This document shows, in pieces, positions 1 to 8,387 of a stretch of DNA of 64,000 nt; position 1 is the first letter of the stretch, and each line of letters opens with the position of its first letter. The notes under the pieces are model-generated. The model had not been told where the DNA came from. It worked only from the letters and a program-made list of their open reading frames with translations, and did no database searches. The stretch comes from Flavobacterium flavigenum (GTDB lineage Bacteria > Bacteroidota > Bacteroidia > Flavobacteriales > Flavobacteriaceae). The stretch covers positions 3,162,001-3,226,000 of the forward strand of contig NZ_CP114285.2 in assembly GCF_027111255.2 (NCBI RefSeq), written 5' to 3'. Made by a program: the position numbers and the translations under genes.

Positions 1-221
1 GGGAAAATTCGTTCAATTCCATTTTCATCATCACTATAAACCGTAAAAGTAATTCCCTGATTCATAAATAAATCAGAAGCCTGTTTTTGTTTACTGGTCA
101 AAGTTTTATGATTCAAACCTTGTAAAGTTTGAAAAACCTGACGATAAGAATCCCGAACACCTTTATTAGAAAACATTTCATCCCAACCGCTATGATTTAA
201 ACTAGGTGCTAATTTTGCCAT
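1..221 (-). CDS. Circularly permuted ATP-grasp protein, N-terminal part (runs off the window)
   Basis: Only about the first 73 codons are present; the gene continues beyond base 1. The ATG lies at 221-219. The visible protein begins MAKLAPSLNHSGWDEMF and carries the pattern Y-R-x-V-F-x-T-L-x-G-L followed by GITFTVYSDDENGIERIF. This is the usual entry to circularly permuted type 2 ATP-grasp proteins (DUF404/CP_ATPgrasp_2 family), where the next residues would be a PFDxxPR motif. Such proteins are thought to be peptide-ligase-like and usually sit beside alpha-E and transglutaminase-like genes, which would lie outside this window. Family assignment rests on this short N-terminus only. Confidence 0.6.
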   Translation of the reverse strand, partial: MAKLAPSLNHSGWDEMFSNKGVRDSYRQVFQTLQGLNHKTLTSKQKQASDLFMNQGITFTVYSDDENGIERIF

Positions 222-569
222 ATTTTAAAATTATTAAATAAATACAATTTTAAGTGTTTTTATTAAAAATATTTATTTTTTTAATCCAAATTACAACTTT
301 TAAAACCAATTATATGTAATTTATATGTGAATTTTGTAATTTATATCACATTCTTTTTTTGAGGTTTTAATTTTGAAAATCTTCTTTTTTAAGGCTGTGT
401 TTTTTTGAGATTTGATATTGTTCAAATTTTTTTAGCCCTAAGAAACTTTGATTTTTTATGATTTAAATAATTTGATTTTTTAGAGAATTAATAATAATAG
501 AATAAAAATCATTTGATTGTTGAATGTGAAATTGCAACGATTGAATTTAAAAAGTAGTATTTTTGCAAT
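222..569. other. Divergent intergenic region, very AT-rich
   Basis: 348 bases between the ATP-grasp gene and rbfA. It contains many A/T tracts and no convincing ORF or RNA gene. The only element I can support is the rbfA promoter at its right end. No TAnnTTTG box was found facing the ATP-grasp gene. Confidence 0.6.
532..565 (+). promoter_or_regulatory. rbfA promoter, Bacteroidota type
   Basis: A perfect TAnnTTTG -7 box (TATTTTTG) lies at 558-565, with a TTG at 532-534 and a 23-base spacer. The rbfA ATG starts only five bases after the box, at 570, so the expected transcript start falls on or next to the start codon. This suggests a leaderless or nearly leaderless mRNA. The motif is seen directly; the start point is inferred. 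Confidence 0.6.
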
Positions 570-962
570 ATGGAAACAAACAGACAGAAAAAAATAGGCG
601 GTGTCATCCAAAAAGATCTGGTTGATATTTTGCAGGGTGAAGTGAGAAAAAACGGAATTAACAACTTAGTAATTTCGGTATCCAAAGTAAGTGTTACTAC
701 TGATTTATCAGTGGCAACTGTATATTTAAGTATTTTTCCGCAAGAAAAAGCAAAAGAGACTTTAGAAGGAATAAAATCGAATACGAATTTAATTAAGCAC
801 GATTTATCCCAGCGTGTACGTTTGCAATTGCGTCGTGTACCAAATCTGGTATTTTTTATTGATGACTCATTAGACTATATCGAAAAAATTGACAATGCTC
901 TGGCAGGCAAAGAGAACCCAATCGAAAACCGTGATCTTTTAGAAAAAAGAAGAAAATCGTAA
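570..962 (+). CDS. rbfA: 30S ribosome-binding factor RbfA
   Basis: 130 residues, the normal length for RbfA, a small KH-fold factor that binds the 30S subunit and is needed for late 16S rRNA 5'-end maturation and cold growth. The N-terminal pattern R-x-x-K-x-x-x-x-I-x-x-x-L, the central V-S-x-D-L-S-x-A-x-V-Y-L-S strand and the C-terminal R-x-V-P-x-L-x-F-x-x-D-x-S motif are all present and typical. The next gene, a LolC/E-like permease, starts one base after the stop. This rbfA-permease pairing is common in Flavobacteriia. The start is fixed by the adjacent promoter box. Confidence 0.95.
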   Translation: METNRQKKIGGVIQKDLVDILQGEVRKNGINNLVISVSKVSVTTDLSVATVYLSIFPQEKAKETLEGIKSNTNLIKHDLSQRVRLQLRRVPNLVFFIDDSLDYIEKIDNALAGKENPIENRDLLEKRRKS

Positions 963-963
963 A

Positions 964-2163
964 TTGAACTTCCCTCTCTACATAGCCAAACGTTATCTTT
1001 TTAGTATCAGTAAAAATAACGCTATCAATATCATCAATTCAATTGCCAGTCTCGGAATTATTGTTGGTACTATGGCTTTGTTTGTTGTTTTATCAGTTTT
1101 TAGCGGATTGAAAGTTTTCAGCCTTTCTTTTACCAATGAAATTGACCCTGATTTAAAATTGACAAGTACGTATGGTAAATCATTTTTGATTACACCGGAA
1201 GATGAAAATCAAATTAAGAAAATAGAAGGGGTTGCTTCGCACACCAAAATTATCGAAGAACGTGTTTTGTTTTTATTTAAAGACAAACAGCAGGTTACTT
1301 ATCTAAAAGGAGTTGACAGCCTCTATCCGGTTGTGAACGATATCAAAAAAAAGCTTTTTAATGGGCAATGGCTGAAGCCAGACAGCTATCAGGTTGTAGT
1401 TGGATATGGGATTTCACAGGATTTTTCGATGGGGATTCTGGATTTTGAGAATCCGTTGCAGGTATTTGCACCAAAACCCGGAAAAGGCGCTATTGAAAAT
1501 CCCGAAGAAGCTTTCAACAAAACAGATGTACTGCCTGTCGGAATTTATTCTATCAGTGAAGAACTCGATTCTAAATATATTTTTGCAGATTTAGGTCTGG
1601 CTCAGGAATTATTGATGTATAAGCCAAATCAGATTTCCGGAATCGAATTGAAATTGAAACCTAATGCTGATGAGAAAGCGATACGCTCTCAACTTCAGAC
1701 CATTTTCAAAAATAAAATTACAATAAAAAACAGGGCACAGCTAAATGAGTCTTTGTACAAAATGCTTAATACCGAAAATATTGTTGTTTATCTGATTTTT
1801 ACGCTCGTCATAATTGTAGCACTTTTTAATTTGGTAGGGGCTTTAATTATGATGATTTTAGAAAAGAAAGGAAACTTAAAAACCCTTTTTAATTTAGGTA
1901 CTGAAATTAATCATCTTCGAAAAATATTTTTATTGCAAGGAACATTATTAAGTGTTTTTGGAGGTATTATCGGTCTTTTCCTGGGTATGATTTTAGTATT
2001 ATTACAGCAGCAATATGAATTGATTATGATAACACCAACTTTGGCTTATCCTGTTGTTTTCTCATTCGAAAATGTACTTATTGTAATGGCAACTATTGTT
2101 ATTCTGGGCTTTGTGGCTTCCTTAATTGCCAGCAGCCGTGTAAGCAAAAAGTTGCTGGATTAA
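964..2163 (+). CDS. ABC transporter permease, LolC/LolE-like (FtsX/MacB fold)
   Basis: 399 residues with the architecture of lipoprotein-releasing permeases: an N-terminal membrane helix (about 22-46), a large periplasmic domain (about 47-265), then three helices (about 270-297, 322-348, 368-390). The N-terminus FPLYIAKRYLFS and the C-terminal FtsX-like segment with L-E-K-K-x-x-x-K-T-L-x-x-x-G are typical. In the LolCDE system this subunit moves mature lipoproteins from the inner membrane to LolA; whether this protein does so is inferred from family membership. It starts with TTG one base after the rbfA stop, so translation is probably coupled. No ATPase gene is adjacent. Confidence 0.85.
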   Translation: MNFPLYIAKRYLFSISKNNAINIINSIASLGIIVGTMALFVVLSVFSGLKVFSLSFTNEIDPDLKLTSTYGKSFLITPEDENQIKKIEGVASHTKIIEERVLFLFKDKQQVTYLKGVDSLYPVVNDIKKKLFNGQWLKPDSYQVVVGYGISQDFSMGILDFENPLQVFAPKPGKGAIENPEEAFNKTDVLPVGIYSISEELDSKYIFADLGLAQELLMYKPNQISGIELKLKPNADEKAIRSQLQTIFKNKITIKNRAQLNESLYKMLNTENIVVYLIFTLVIIVALFNLVGALIMMILEKKGNLKTLFNLGTEINHLRKIFLLQGTLLSVFGGIIGLFLGMILVLLQQQYELIMITPTLAYPVVFSFENVLIVMATIVILGFVASLIASSRVSKKLLD

Positions 2164-2336
2164 TATTTCTGCATAAAAAATATTACTTATATTTACCGAC
2201 TCAAAAATCTACAGCATATGATTGTTTCTGCTTAATCCTATTTTATTTTTTAGAATAATTAGGATACTTACGCTTTTATTTTCAGTTCAGACTACTACAT
2301 ACATCTGGACAATTTTATCATTTATCCTAAAATATC

Positions 2337-3764
2337 ATGACAGAAACAACTATAAAGAAGAATCTATTTTCTAAAATTTTTGCCACATTAAAACAAGCCC
2401 TGAAAGGCGACGAATCCTTTGATTATACATCCGGAAGCATCAAGAAAGCAGTAATTCTTCTTGCCATTCCAATGGTTTTGGAAATGATGATGGAGTCTGT
2501 TTTTGCTTTAGTCGATTTATATTTTGTCGGACATTTGGAAAACAGCAGTTTTGCGATTCAGACTGTTGGTTTAACCGAATCGGTATTGACGGTTATTTAT
2601 TCGCTTGCCATCGGAATGAGTATGGCGGCGACAGCAGTTGTGGCCAGACGTATCGGGGAAAAAGATCCGGTTGCTGCAGCAAAAGCCGGAATGCAGGCTA
2701 TTATTATTGCTTTTGCAGTTAACAGCGTATTGAGCATTTTCGGAATTATGTATGCAAATGATATCCTGATTTTAATGGGTTCTTCATTAGAATCAGCTGA
2801 ACATGGTTTCAGGTTTACTCAAATCATGATTGGTTCCAGTTTGTGCATTATGCTTTTGTTCCTGATAAACGGAATTTTTCGAGGTGCCGGAAATGCAGCA
2901 ATCGCTATGAAAAGTCTCTGGATTGCCAACATCTGCAATATTATTTTATGTCCGGTTTTAATTAACGGTTTAGGACCGGTTCCGGCTTTTGGATTGGTTG
3001 GAGCAGCATTAGCCACAACATGTGGAAGAAGTATTGGAGTTTTGTATCAAATTTATCATTTATTTTCAGGGAACGGAATTTTAAAAATAAAAATATCCTA
3101 TTTCGCTCCGGATTTTACACAAATAAAAGCGCTAATAAAAATTGCAGCTCCCGGAATTTTACAATTCGTAATTGCATCCTGCAGCTGGATTTTCTTAGCC
3201 CAATTAGTAGCCACGACCGGAGGCGATCATGGTTCTGCAGGTTATCAGACAGCGCTTAGAATTATGATGTTTTTTATTCTCCCTGCCTGGGGATTAAGTA
3301 ATGCGGCGGCAACTTTGGTGGGACAGAATTTAGGTGCTAAACAAATTGAACGAGTCGAAAAATCAGTTTTTACAACAGCCCGGTACAATGTCATTTTCAT
3401 GGCAACTATTATGGTGATTACCCTAATTTTTGGAAACTATATTATTTCGTTTTTCACTAATGACGAAATGGTAAAAACAATAGCAGCTGAAGCGTTGCAA
3501 ACGATGAGTATCGGATTTGTTTTCTACGGAATCGGAATGGTTTTGATCAATACCTTCAATGGTGCGGGAGATACCTGGACACCAACCGGAATCAATTTTT
3601 TCGGGTTTTGGCTGTTCCAGATTCCGCTTGCTTATGTATTGGCAAAACATTTTAATATGGGACCAACCGGAGTTTTTATTGCCATTCCGGTTGCTGAAAC
3701 TGCCATTACTTTAGCCGGAATCTTTTTCTACAAAAGAGGAAAGTGGAAACGAGTACAGGTGTAA
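2337..3764 (+). CDS. MATE family efflux transporter
   Basis: 475 residues with about 12 predicted membrane helices in two repeated halves, the normal size for multidrug and toxic compound extrusion (MATE) proteins. Typical elements are the first helix AIPMVLEMMMESVFALVDLY, the loop V-x-R-R-I-G-E-K-D, and the second-half G-A-G-D-T-W-T-P region. The cytoplasmic N-terminal extension of about 35 residues is common in the Bacteroidota branch. It should act as a sodium- or proton-driven exporter in the inner membrane; the substrate cannot be told from sequence. It stands alone after a 173-base spacer. Confidence 0.92.
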   Translation: MTETTIKKNLFSKIFATLKQALKGDESFDYTSGSIKKAVILLAIPMVLEMMMESVFALVDLYFVGHLENSSFAIQTVGLTESVLTVIYSLAIGMSMAATAVVARRIGEKDPVAAAKAGMQAIIIAFAVNSVLSIFGIMYANDILILMGSSLESAEHGFRFTQIMIGSSLCIMLLFLINGIFRGAGNAAIAMKSLWIANICNIILCPVLINGLGPVPAFGLVGAALATTCGRSIGVLYQIYHLFSGNGILKIKISYFAPDFTQIKALIKIAAPGILQFVIASCSWIFLAQLVATTGGDHGSAGYQTALRIMMFFILPAWGLSNAAATLVGQNLGAKQIERVEKSVFTTARYNVIFMATIMVITLIFGNYIISFFTNDEMVKTIAAEALQTMSIGFVFYGIGMVLINTFNGAGDTWTPTGINFFGFWLFQIPLAYVLAKHFNMGPTGVFIAIPVAETAITLAGIFFYKRGKWKRVQV

Positions 3765-3867
3765 AAATTTAAATTGCCGATTGTTCGGCTGTAAAAATGA
3801 ATATTAGTTTTTACTTTGTTTTTTCATAGTATACAGTGAAATAAACAGTTTTTTAAAATATTAATTT

Positions 3868-4257
3868 ATGAAAGGATTTATTGTCATTTTTGTTTTCCTG
3901 GTAGTTTCCTGCAATAAAAAAAGTAACGGTGAAATTATTACATCTGATATGAATTCAGCAACTTTTTTTCGGGAAAAGTTATATAATAAAAAACTTATGG
4001 ATAGTTTAAACTATCTTGTATTGAGTAAAGGTGATACTTTGGCTTATAATGAATTAAAAGGAATCCACTATATAGGAGAACAAAAATTTACTGGATTTCT
4101 ATATTATGCATTAATAATGTCAAATAAATACAATTACAAAGTAGCTTCTTTCGACGTTTATGATATTTTAACAACTGATAAGAAATTTTTAGATAAGAAG
4201 ACAAAAAAAATGGCTAATGAATATTTATTAAAAAGTAAAAGACCTTCAAATTTTTGA
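3868..4257 (+). CDS. Small lipoprotein of unknown function
   Basis: 129 residues. The N-terminus has a short hydrophobic segment ending in a lipobox, LVVSC, with the lipidated cysteine near residue 15, followed by a charged linker. I do not recognise the mature part, which is lysine- and tyrosine-rich and probably mostly helical. The stop codon sits inside a strong terminator hairpin shared with the convergent dusB gene. It is likely a single-gene transcript. Confidence 0.7.
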   Translation: MKGFIVIFVFLVVSCNKKSNGEIITSDMNSATFFREKLYNKKLMDSLNYLVLSKGDTLAYNELKGIHYIGEQKFTGFLYYALIMSNKYNYKVASFDVYDILTTDKKFLDKKTKKMANEYLLKSKRPSNF

Positions 4258-4268
4258 AGGTCTTTTTT
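4237..4268. terminator. Bidirectional intrinsic terminator
   Basis: A perfect inverted repeat AAAGACCTTCAAA/TTTGAAGGTCTTT with a tiny loop, preceded by an A-run and followed by a T-run. It lies between the convergent lipoprotein gene and dusB and can work in both directions. The lipoprotein stop codon is inside the right arm. Confidence 0.85.
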
Positions 4269-4273
4269 ATGTT

Positions 4274-5266
4274 TTAAACAAATTCATATCCTGCATAAAC
4301 CTGTTCAATTTCTTTCATAATGGCGAACAAATCTTCAGGTGCATCAGTGGTAACTAATTTTTGTTTGAATTCTTTAAACGAATGGATTCCTTTGAAGTAG
4401 TTGGTATAATGACGACGCATTTCTACAATTCCCAAACGTTCGCCTTTCCAGTCCATTGACCATTGCAAATGATTTCTGGCAGCTTCAACACGATCAATAA
4501 CGGTTGGAGCAGGCAGGTGTTCTCCGGTTTTAAAGAAATGTTTGATTGCATTAAAAATCCACGGATAACCAATCGCAGCACGGCCAATCATGATTCCGTC
4601 AATTCCGTATTCGTTTTTATATTGTAAAGCTTTTTCCGGACTATCGATATCGCCGTTTCCGAAAATAGGCATGGTAATTCTTGGGTTGTTTTTTACACGT
4701 GCAATATGAGACCAGTCAGAATGGCCTTTGTACATTTGGGCACGGGTTCTCGCATGAATAGTCAAAGCCTGAACGCCAATATCCTGAAGCCTTTCTGCCA
4801 CTTCGTCAATATTAATGGAGTTGTCATCCCAGCCTAAACGTGTTTTAACAGTAACAGGCAAATCTGTACCTTTGATAACCGCTTTAGTCAGACGTACCAT
4901 CAAGTCAACATCTTTTAAAACTCCGGCACCAGCACCTCTGCAGACTACTTTTTTTACAGGACATCCAAAATTAATATCCACTAAATCCGGTTTTACAGTA
5001 GAAACAATTTTAGACGACATTTCCATCGCTTCTTCATCACCACCAAAAATCTGAATTCCCACTGGACGCTCGTAGTCAAAAATATCCAGTTTCATGCGGC
5101 TTTTTATAGCATCACGAATCAATCCTTCCGATGAAATAAATTCAGAATACATCATGTCAGCACCGTGCGTTTTGCATAATCTGCGAAACGGCGGATCGCT
5201 AACATCTTCCATCGGTGCGAGTAATAAAGGAAATTCGGGTAATTCTATGTTGCCAATCTTGACCAT
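4274..5266 (-). CDS. dusB: tRNA-dihydrouridine synthase DusB
   Basis: About 330 residues. DusB reduces specific uridines in the tRNA D-loop using FMN and NADPH. The FMN-binding motif APMEDVSDPPFR is at residues 17-28, the catalytic cysteine of DINFGCP near 102, then VKTRLGW, the HARTRAQMY motif and the C-terminal IFGNGDI and GIMIGRAAIG phosphate-binding segments. I place the start at the ATG 5266 (MVKIGNIELP). A longer reading from a TTG at 5284 would have its first codon inside a promoter box (TAATTTTG), so that TTG is very unlikely to be translated. The gene lies just downstream of the pigment locus but has its own promoter and is probably unrelated to it. Confidence 0.93.
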   Translation of the reverse strand: MVKIGNIELPEFPLLLAPMEDVSDPPFRRLCKTHGADMMYSEFISSEGLIRDAIKSRMKLDIFDYERPVGIQIFGGDEEAMEMSSKIVSTVKPDLVDINFGCPVKKVVCRGAGAGVLKDVDLMVRLTKAVIKGTDLPVTVKTRLGWDDNSINIDEVAERLQDIGVQALTIHARTRAQMYKGHSDWSHIARVKNNPRITMPIFGNGDIDSPEKALQYKNEYGIDGIMIGRAAIGYPWIFNAIKHFFKTGEHLPAPTVIDRVEAARNHLQWSMDWKGERLGIVEMRRHYTNYFKGIHSFKEFKQKLVTTDAPEDLFAIMKEIEQVYAGYEFV

Positions 5267-5282
5267 CTTCAATATTTTTTGC

Positions 5283-5290
5283 AAAATTAC
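5283..5290 (-). promoter_or_regulatory. dusB -7 promoter box
   Basis: On the minus strand TAATTTTG matches the Bacteroidota -7 consensus TAnnTTTG exactly. It ends about 16 bases before the ATG at 5266, giving a short leader. No clear -33 TTG was found at 19-23 bases, so only the -7 box is supported. Confidence 0.5.
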
Positions 5291-5324
5291 AACATTTAGT
5301 TCAATTCACAGCAAAACATTCAAT

Positions 5325-5411
5325 AAGCTGAAATTAAACCATATAAGTGATATAAGTTCATTTCAGCTTTACGCAAAGTTTAATATGAACTTACATAATA
5401 ACTTATATGGT
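5325..5411. repeat. Compound inverted repeat with alternative hairpins, possible terminator of the pigment operon
   Basis: A long imperfect inverted repeat pairs 5338-5361 (starting ACCATATAAGTG) with 5385-5411 (ending AACTTATATGGT). A second, mutually exclusive pairing joins 5325-5334 (AAGCTGAAAT) with 5360-5369 (ATTTCAGCTT). It lies just after the last gene of the pigment locus and before dusB, so a transcript-end or mRNA-stabilising role is plausible. There is no long T-run, so it is not a classic intrinsic terminator. Confidence 0.6.
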
Positions 5412-5419
5412 GAAAAAAA

Positions 5420-6718
5420 TTATATAGTTGTTTTCCTGTAATCAAAAAACCGAATGGGTTTTCGGCTCATCGGATTAAAAACCAAAGGATTTAAAACTTC
5501 TTTTGAGGCAAATTCTATTTTTGGTGTTACTCTTAATTTGGCTCTAAAGTGATCTTTAATTTCCTGAAGAAATTCCGGAGTCTGGTTTTTAACCGCAATT
5601 TTTATCAGGATTTCATCCGTGCCTAAATCATTGGTAGAGATTTCAATCAAATGATTTTCGATATTGTCGAAACTCCTCAAGACATCGTTCATCGCAGGTG
5701 GATACAATGTTGTTCCTTTGTATTTGATCATCTGTTTTTTACGGCCGACAACCGGACCGACACGCAAAGTATTTCGCCCACAAGAACATGGTTCATTGTG
5801 AAGCTGTACAATATCTCCGGTTTTAAAACGCAGTAACGGCATGGCTTCAATTCCTAAAGTAGTAAAAGTCAGTTCGCCAGTTTCGCCATTTTTTACGGGA
5901 ATATTATTTTCGTCCAGAACTTCAACAATAATTAATTCGGGATGATGGTGTCCGCCTTTTCCGTGTTCACATTCTGTAAAAGCGGTACTCATTTCGGTAG
6001 AAGCATAAGTCGAAAACAACTTAATATTCCATTTATCCGTAATTTTTTTGGATAAAATATTCATTGAAAAATCCTGTTCTCTTAAGGATTCTCCAATACA
6101 AATGGCACCTTTTATACTCGAATTATTATAATCGATTCCGTGGATTTCGGCATATTCAATTAATTTCAAAAGGAAAGAAGGAACCGTAATCAAGTAACTC
6201 GGATTGTATTTTAAAATCGAATCCCATTGCATTTCGGGAATTCCGGCACCCACACGGATAACGCCAACTTTCAATTTTCTCAAACCTAAAAAATAGGCAA
6301 GACCTGCCATAAATTTTCGGTCAATTGTTGTCATCAACTGAACTACATCGCCTTCAGCAATTCCGGCGCAGGCAAATGAAATGGCTTCATTATACGCTAA
6401 TCGGTCCAAGTCAGAGTCAGTTAAACCAAAAGTTACCGGATCACCTAAAGTTCCGGACGTTGAAGCGTAATCAATAATTTTATGCTGCGGTACACACACA
6501 AAATCATCGTTGTATTGTTGTAAATCTTCTTTGGTAGTAACGGGTAAAAATTGTAAATCTTCCAGCGTTTTTACTTTCGAAATATCAATATTCTGCCCTG
6601 CGAAAAGTCTTTTATAAAATGGAGAATTCTCGCTGATATAAGTTAAAAGTTCAGCTAATTTTTGTTCCTGAAAAATTTTAATTTCCTCTAAAGAATTTTT
6701 TTCTATTGCCGGAATCAT
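5420..6718 (-). CDS. PaaK-like AMP-dependent acyl ligase of the flexirubin locus
   Basis: 432 residues, the length of phenylacetate-CoA ligases. The phosphate-binding loop appears as YASTSGTLGDPV (about 83-94), followed by the adenylation motifs TYASTEM, GETGELTFTTL, RFKTGDI and a C-terminal domain. CSCGR may hold a metal or structural cysteine pair. Members of this family adenylate aryl or acyl carboxylates and pass them to CoA or a carrier protein. I infer that it activates the p-coumarate made by the tyrosine ammonia-lyase at the other end of the locus. Its start overlaps the upstream C45-family gene by four bases, so the two are translationally coupled. Confidence 0.85.
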   Translation of the reverse strand: MIPAIEKNSLEEIKIFQEQKLAELLTYISENSPFYKRLFAGQNIDISKVKTLEDLQFLPVTTKEDLQQYNDDFVCVPQHKIIDYASTSGTLGDPVTFGLTDSDLDRLAYNEAISFACAGIAEGDVVQLMTTIDRKFMAGLAYFLGLRKLKVGVIRVGAGIPEMQWDSILKYNPSYLITVPSFLLKLIEYAEIHGIDYNNSSIKGAICIGESLREQDFSMNILSKKITDKWNIKLFSTYASTEMSTAFTECEHGKGGHHHPELIIVEVLDENNIPVKNGETGELTFTTLGIEAMPLLRFKTGDIVQLHNEPCSCGRNTLRVGPVVGRKKQMIKYKGTTLYPPAMNDVLRSFDNIENHLIEISTNDLGTDEILIKIAVKNQTPEFLQEIKDHFRAKLRVTPKIEFASKEVLNPLVFNPMSRKPIRFFDYRKTTI

Positions 6719-8382
6719 TGTAATTTTCTTTTGAGTTTTTTTAAATATTTTTCAATTTCTGCTTTTTCAGGAGCAGTGGTAATTTCTTTGGTCAGTGCTT
6801 TTTCAAAATTTACCTGAGCCTGCTGAAATTCTTTTTTTTGGTAAAAATACAATCCTGTTTTATAATACACAACCCAATAATCCGGGTTTAACGATTGATA
6901 ATTTTGAATGAATTCAGCAGAAATGGTTTCTTTCTTTTTCAGGTAAAAATCCATTTGATGATCTTCAATTTTAAACTTTTTATAGTTTTGGAAAGCTTCT
7001 GTTTTTATAAAAGGATCTTTCGCAATATTTAAATTCTCTTGTTCAAATGAAATTTCGGTATTCGATTTTTTGCCATTAAAAACAGCATCCAGATTGTAAC
7101 AGACAAATTCCCCCAATTGATACGGATTTGCCGAAACCCAGACTAATTTTTCTTTCGGTTTAAAAATAACTCCATGATGCGCCATTAACTGATTCAAAGC
7201 TTTTTCATTGCCGTAGCCCAATGGAAGATTATTTAAACCGTTTTTATCCCTGAGAATTTCAGAAGCAATCTGCGGATTTATCTTTTTATTTTCTGATAAA
7301 AGTTCCTGAATTCTTTCGAATCGGTATTCAGAATGACTGTTTACAATTTGTTCCTGATTTCGCTTATCATCCTTAAATGCTTCTCCCTGAAAATGATTCG
7401 AACAGATTAACTGACTGGTATTCGGCATATCATAAACATCCATTTTTTTAGGAGAAACCTCAATCAAAACGGCTTTATTATCCTGAGCACTTCCTACCAT
7501 GATAGATTCTGAAACAAACACTTTTCTTTTTTTTGCAATCGCAATGGCTTCGTCAATATTTTGAGCGTGTTGTAAAATTTCGCGTGTCAGAATTGAAATA
7601 GGTGTTTTGGCAACTAGCGGAATTTTAGATTTTGATGCATTAATGGTTACAGTCAGACCTTGCTGGTTCATTCCGGAAACGGTTCCAATCATTCCGGGCC
7701 ACGTAACCATCATAAAATTATGACCCTGTTTTGGTTTTACAAACGCAATGATTTTATTTTCTGCGAAAGCATCATTTACATAAAAATCAAAATTGCGTCC
7801 CAGAATTAAATTTCCGTCTTCAGATTTTTCATTCCATGCTGCAAAAGACGAACAGCCAACCAAGGCTAAATCCTGCAAAGCATGACCAATGTCGTGAGCA
7901 GCGTGCAGATATAATCCTCTTTGATATTGTGGGGCGATGTTATCAAATTCATGTGAAGTGTATTGCGAAACGCCATAAATTTCTGTTTGATATTCTTCCG
8001 GAACATTCAGATATAGCTTTCGATTGAACCAACTCAAAAAATGACGCAGCATTTTCTGCTGAAATTTTGAAGGGACAATATCTGTTATTTTAGAGAAAAA
8101 AATACGTTGTTGTTTCTGCAAGAGAGAATCTGACAAAGCGCCGGTTGTAAGCCCAATTTCCAAGGGATCGCCTTCTACATATAATTCCCAAAGGCCTTGT
8201 TTGTTTTTTGAAAACGAATTATTCCCCGAAATAAAAGTGCTGTCAGAACGTTTTGTAACCACTGGTTTTGTAGCATTATAAGCGGAAATATCAGGCAGAT
8301 GTTTTTTTGATTTTGCTGTGCCGCACGAAACCACAGTTCCTAAAAAACCGATGAATAAAAGATATGAAACCCAGTTTTTCAT
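6715..8382 (-). CDS. C45-family Ntn-hydrolase/acyltransferase lipoprotein with C-terminal TPR-like region
   Basis: About 555 residues. It starts with a lipoprotein signal ending in VVSCG (cysteine near residue 20). The central region matches the acyl-CoA:6-aminopenicillanate acyltransferase/C45 family, whose members cleave themselves before a catalytic cysteine; here the candidate is Cys177 in LVGCSSFAAW, followed by GRNFDF and the WPGMIGTVSGMNQQGLTV segment. The last 60-80 residues resemble one or two TPR repeats. I chose the ATG at 8382; a GTG one codon upstream is possible. Its place between the ligase and a flavoprotein suggests a role in modifying or attaching the pigment in the periplasm or at a membrane. 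The exact reaction is unknown. Confidence 0.78.
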   Translation of the reverse strand: MKNWVSYLLFIGFLGTVVSCGTAKSKKHLPDISAYNATKPVVTKRSDSTFISGNNSFSKNKQGLWELYVEGDPLEIGLTTGALSDSLLQKQQRIFFSKITDIVPSKFQQKMLRHFLSWFNRKLYLNVPEEYQTEIYGVSQYTSHEFDNIAPQYQRGLYLHAAHDIGHALQDLALVGCSSFAAWNEKSEDGNLILGRNFDFYVNDAFAENKIIAFVKPKQGHNFMMVTWPGMIGTVSGMNQQGLTVTINASKSKIPLVAKTPISILTREILQHAQNIDEAIAIAKKRKVFVSESIMVGSAQDNKAVLIEVSPKKMDVYDMPNTSQLICSNHFQGEAFKDDKRNQEQIVNSHSEYRFERIQELLSENKKINPQIASEILRDKNGLNNLPLGYGNEKALNQLMAHHGVIFKPKEKLVWVSANPYQLGEFVCYNLDAVFNGKKSNTEISFEQENLNIAKDPFIKTEAFQNYKKFKIEDHQMDFYLKKKETISAEFIQNYQSLNPDYWVVYYKTGLYFYQKKEFQQAQVNFEKALTKEITTAPEKAEIEKYLKKLKRKLQ

Positions 8383-8387
8383 CACAA

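Noticed and set aside
3778..3792. GCCGA-TCGGC hairpin after the MATE gene as a terminator
   Set aside because: The stem is only five base pairs and is not followed by a T-run.
5094..5441. 115-codon plus-strand ORF over the dusB start and the inverted repeat
   Set aside because: It runs antisense to dusB and through a repeat; no protein-like features.
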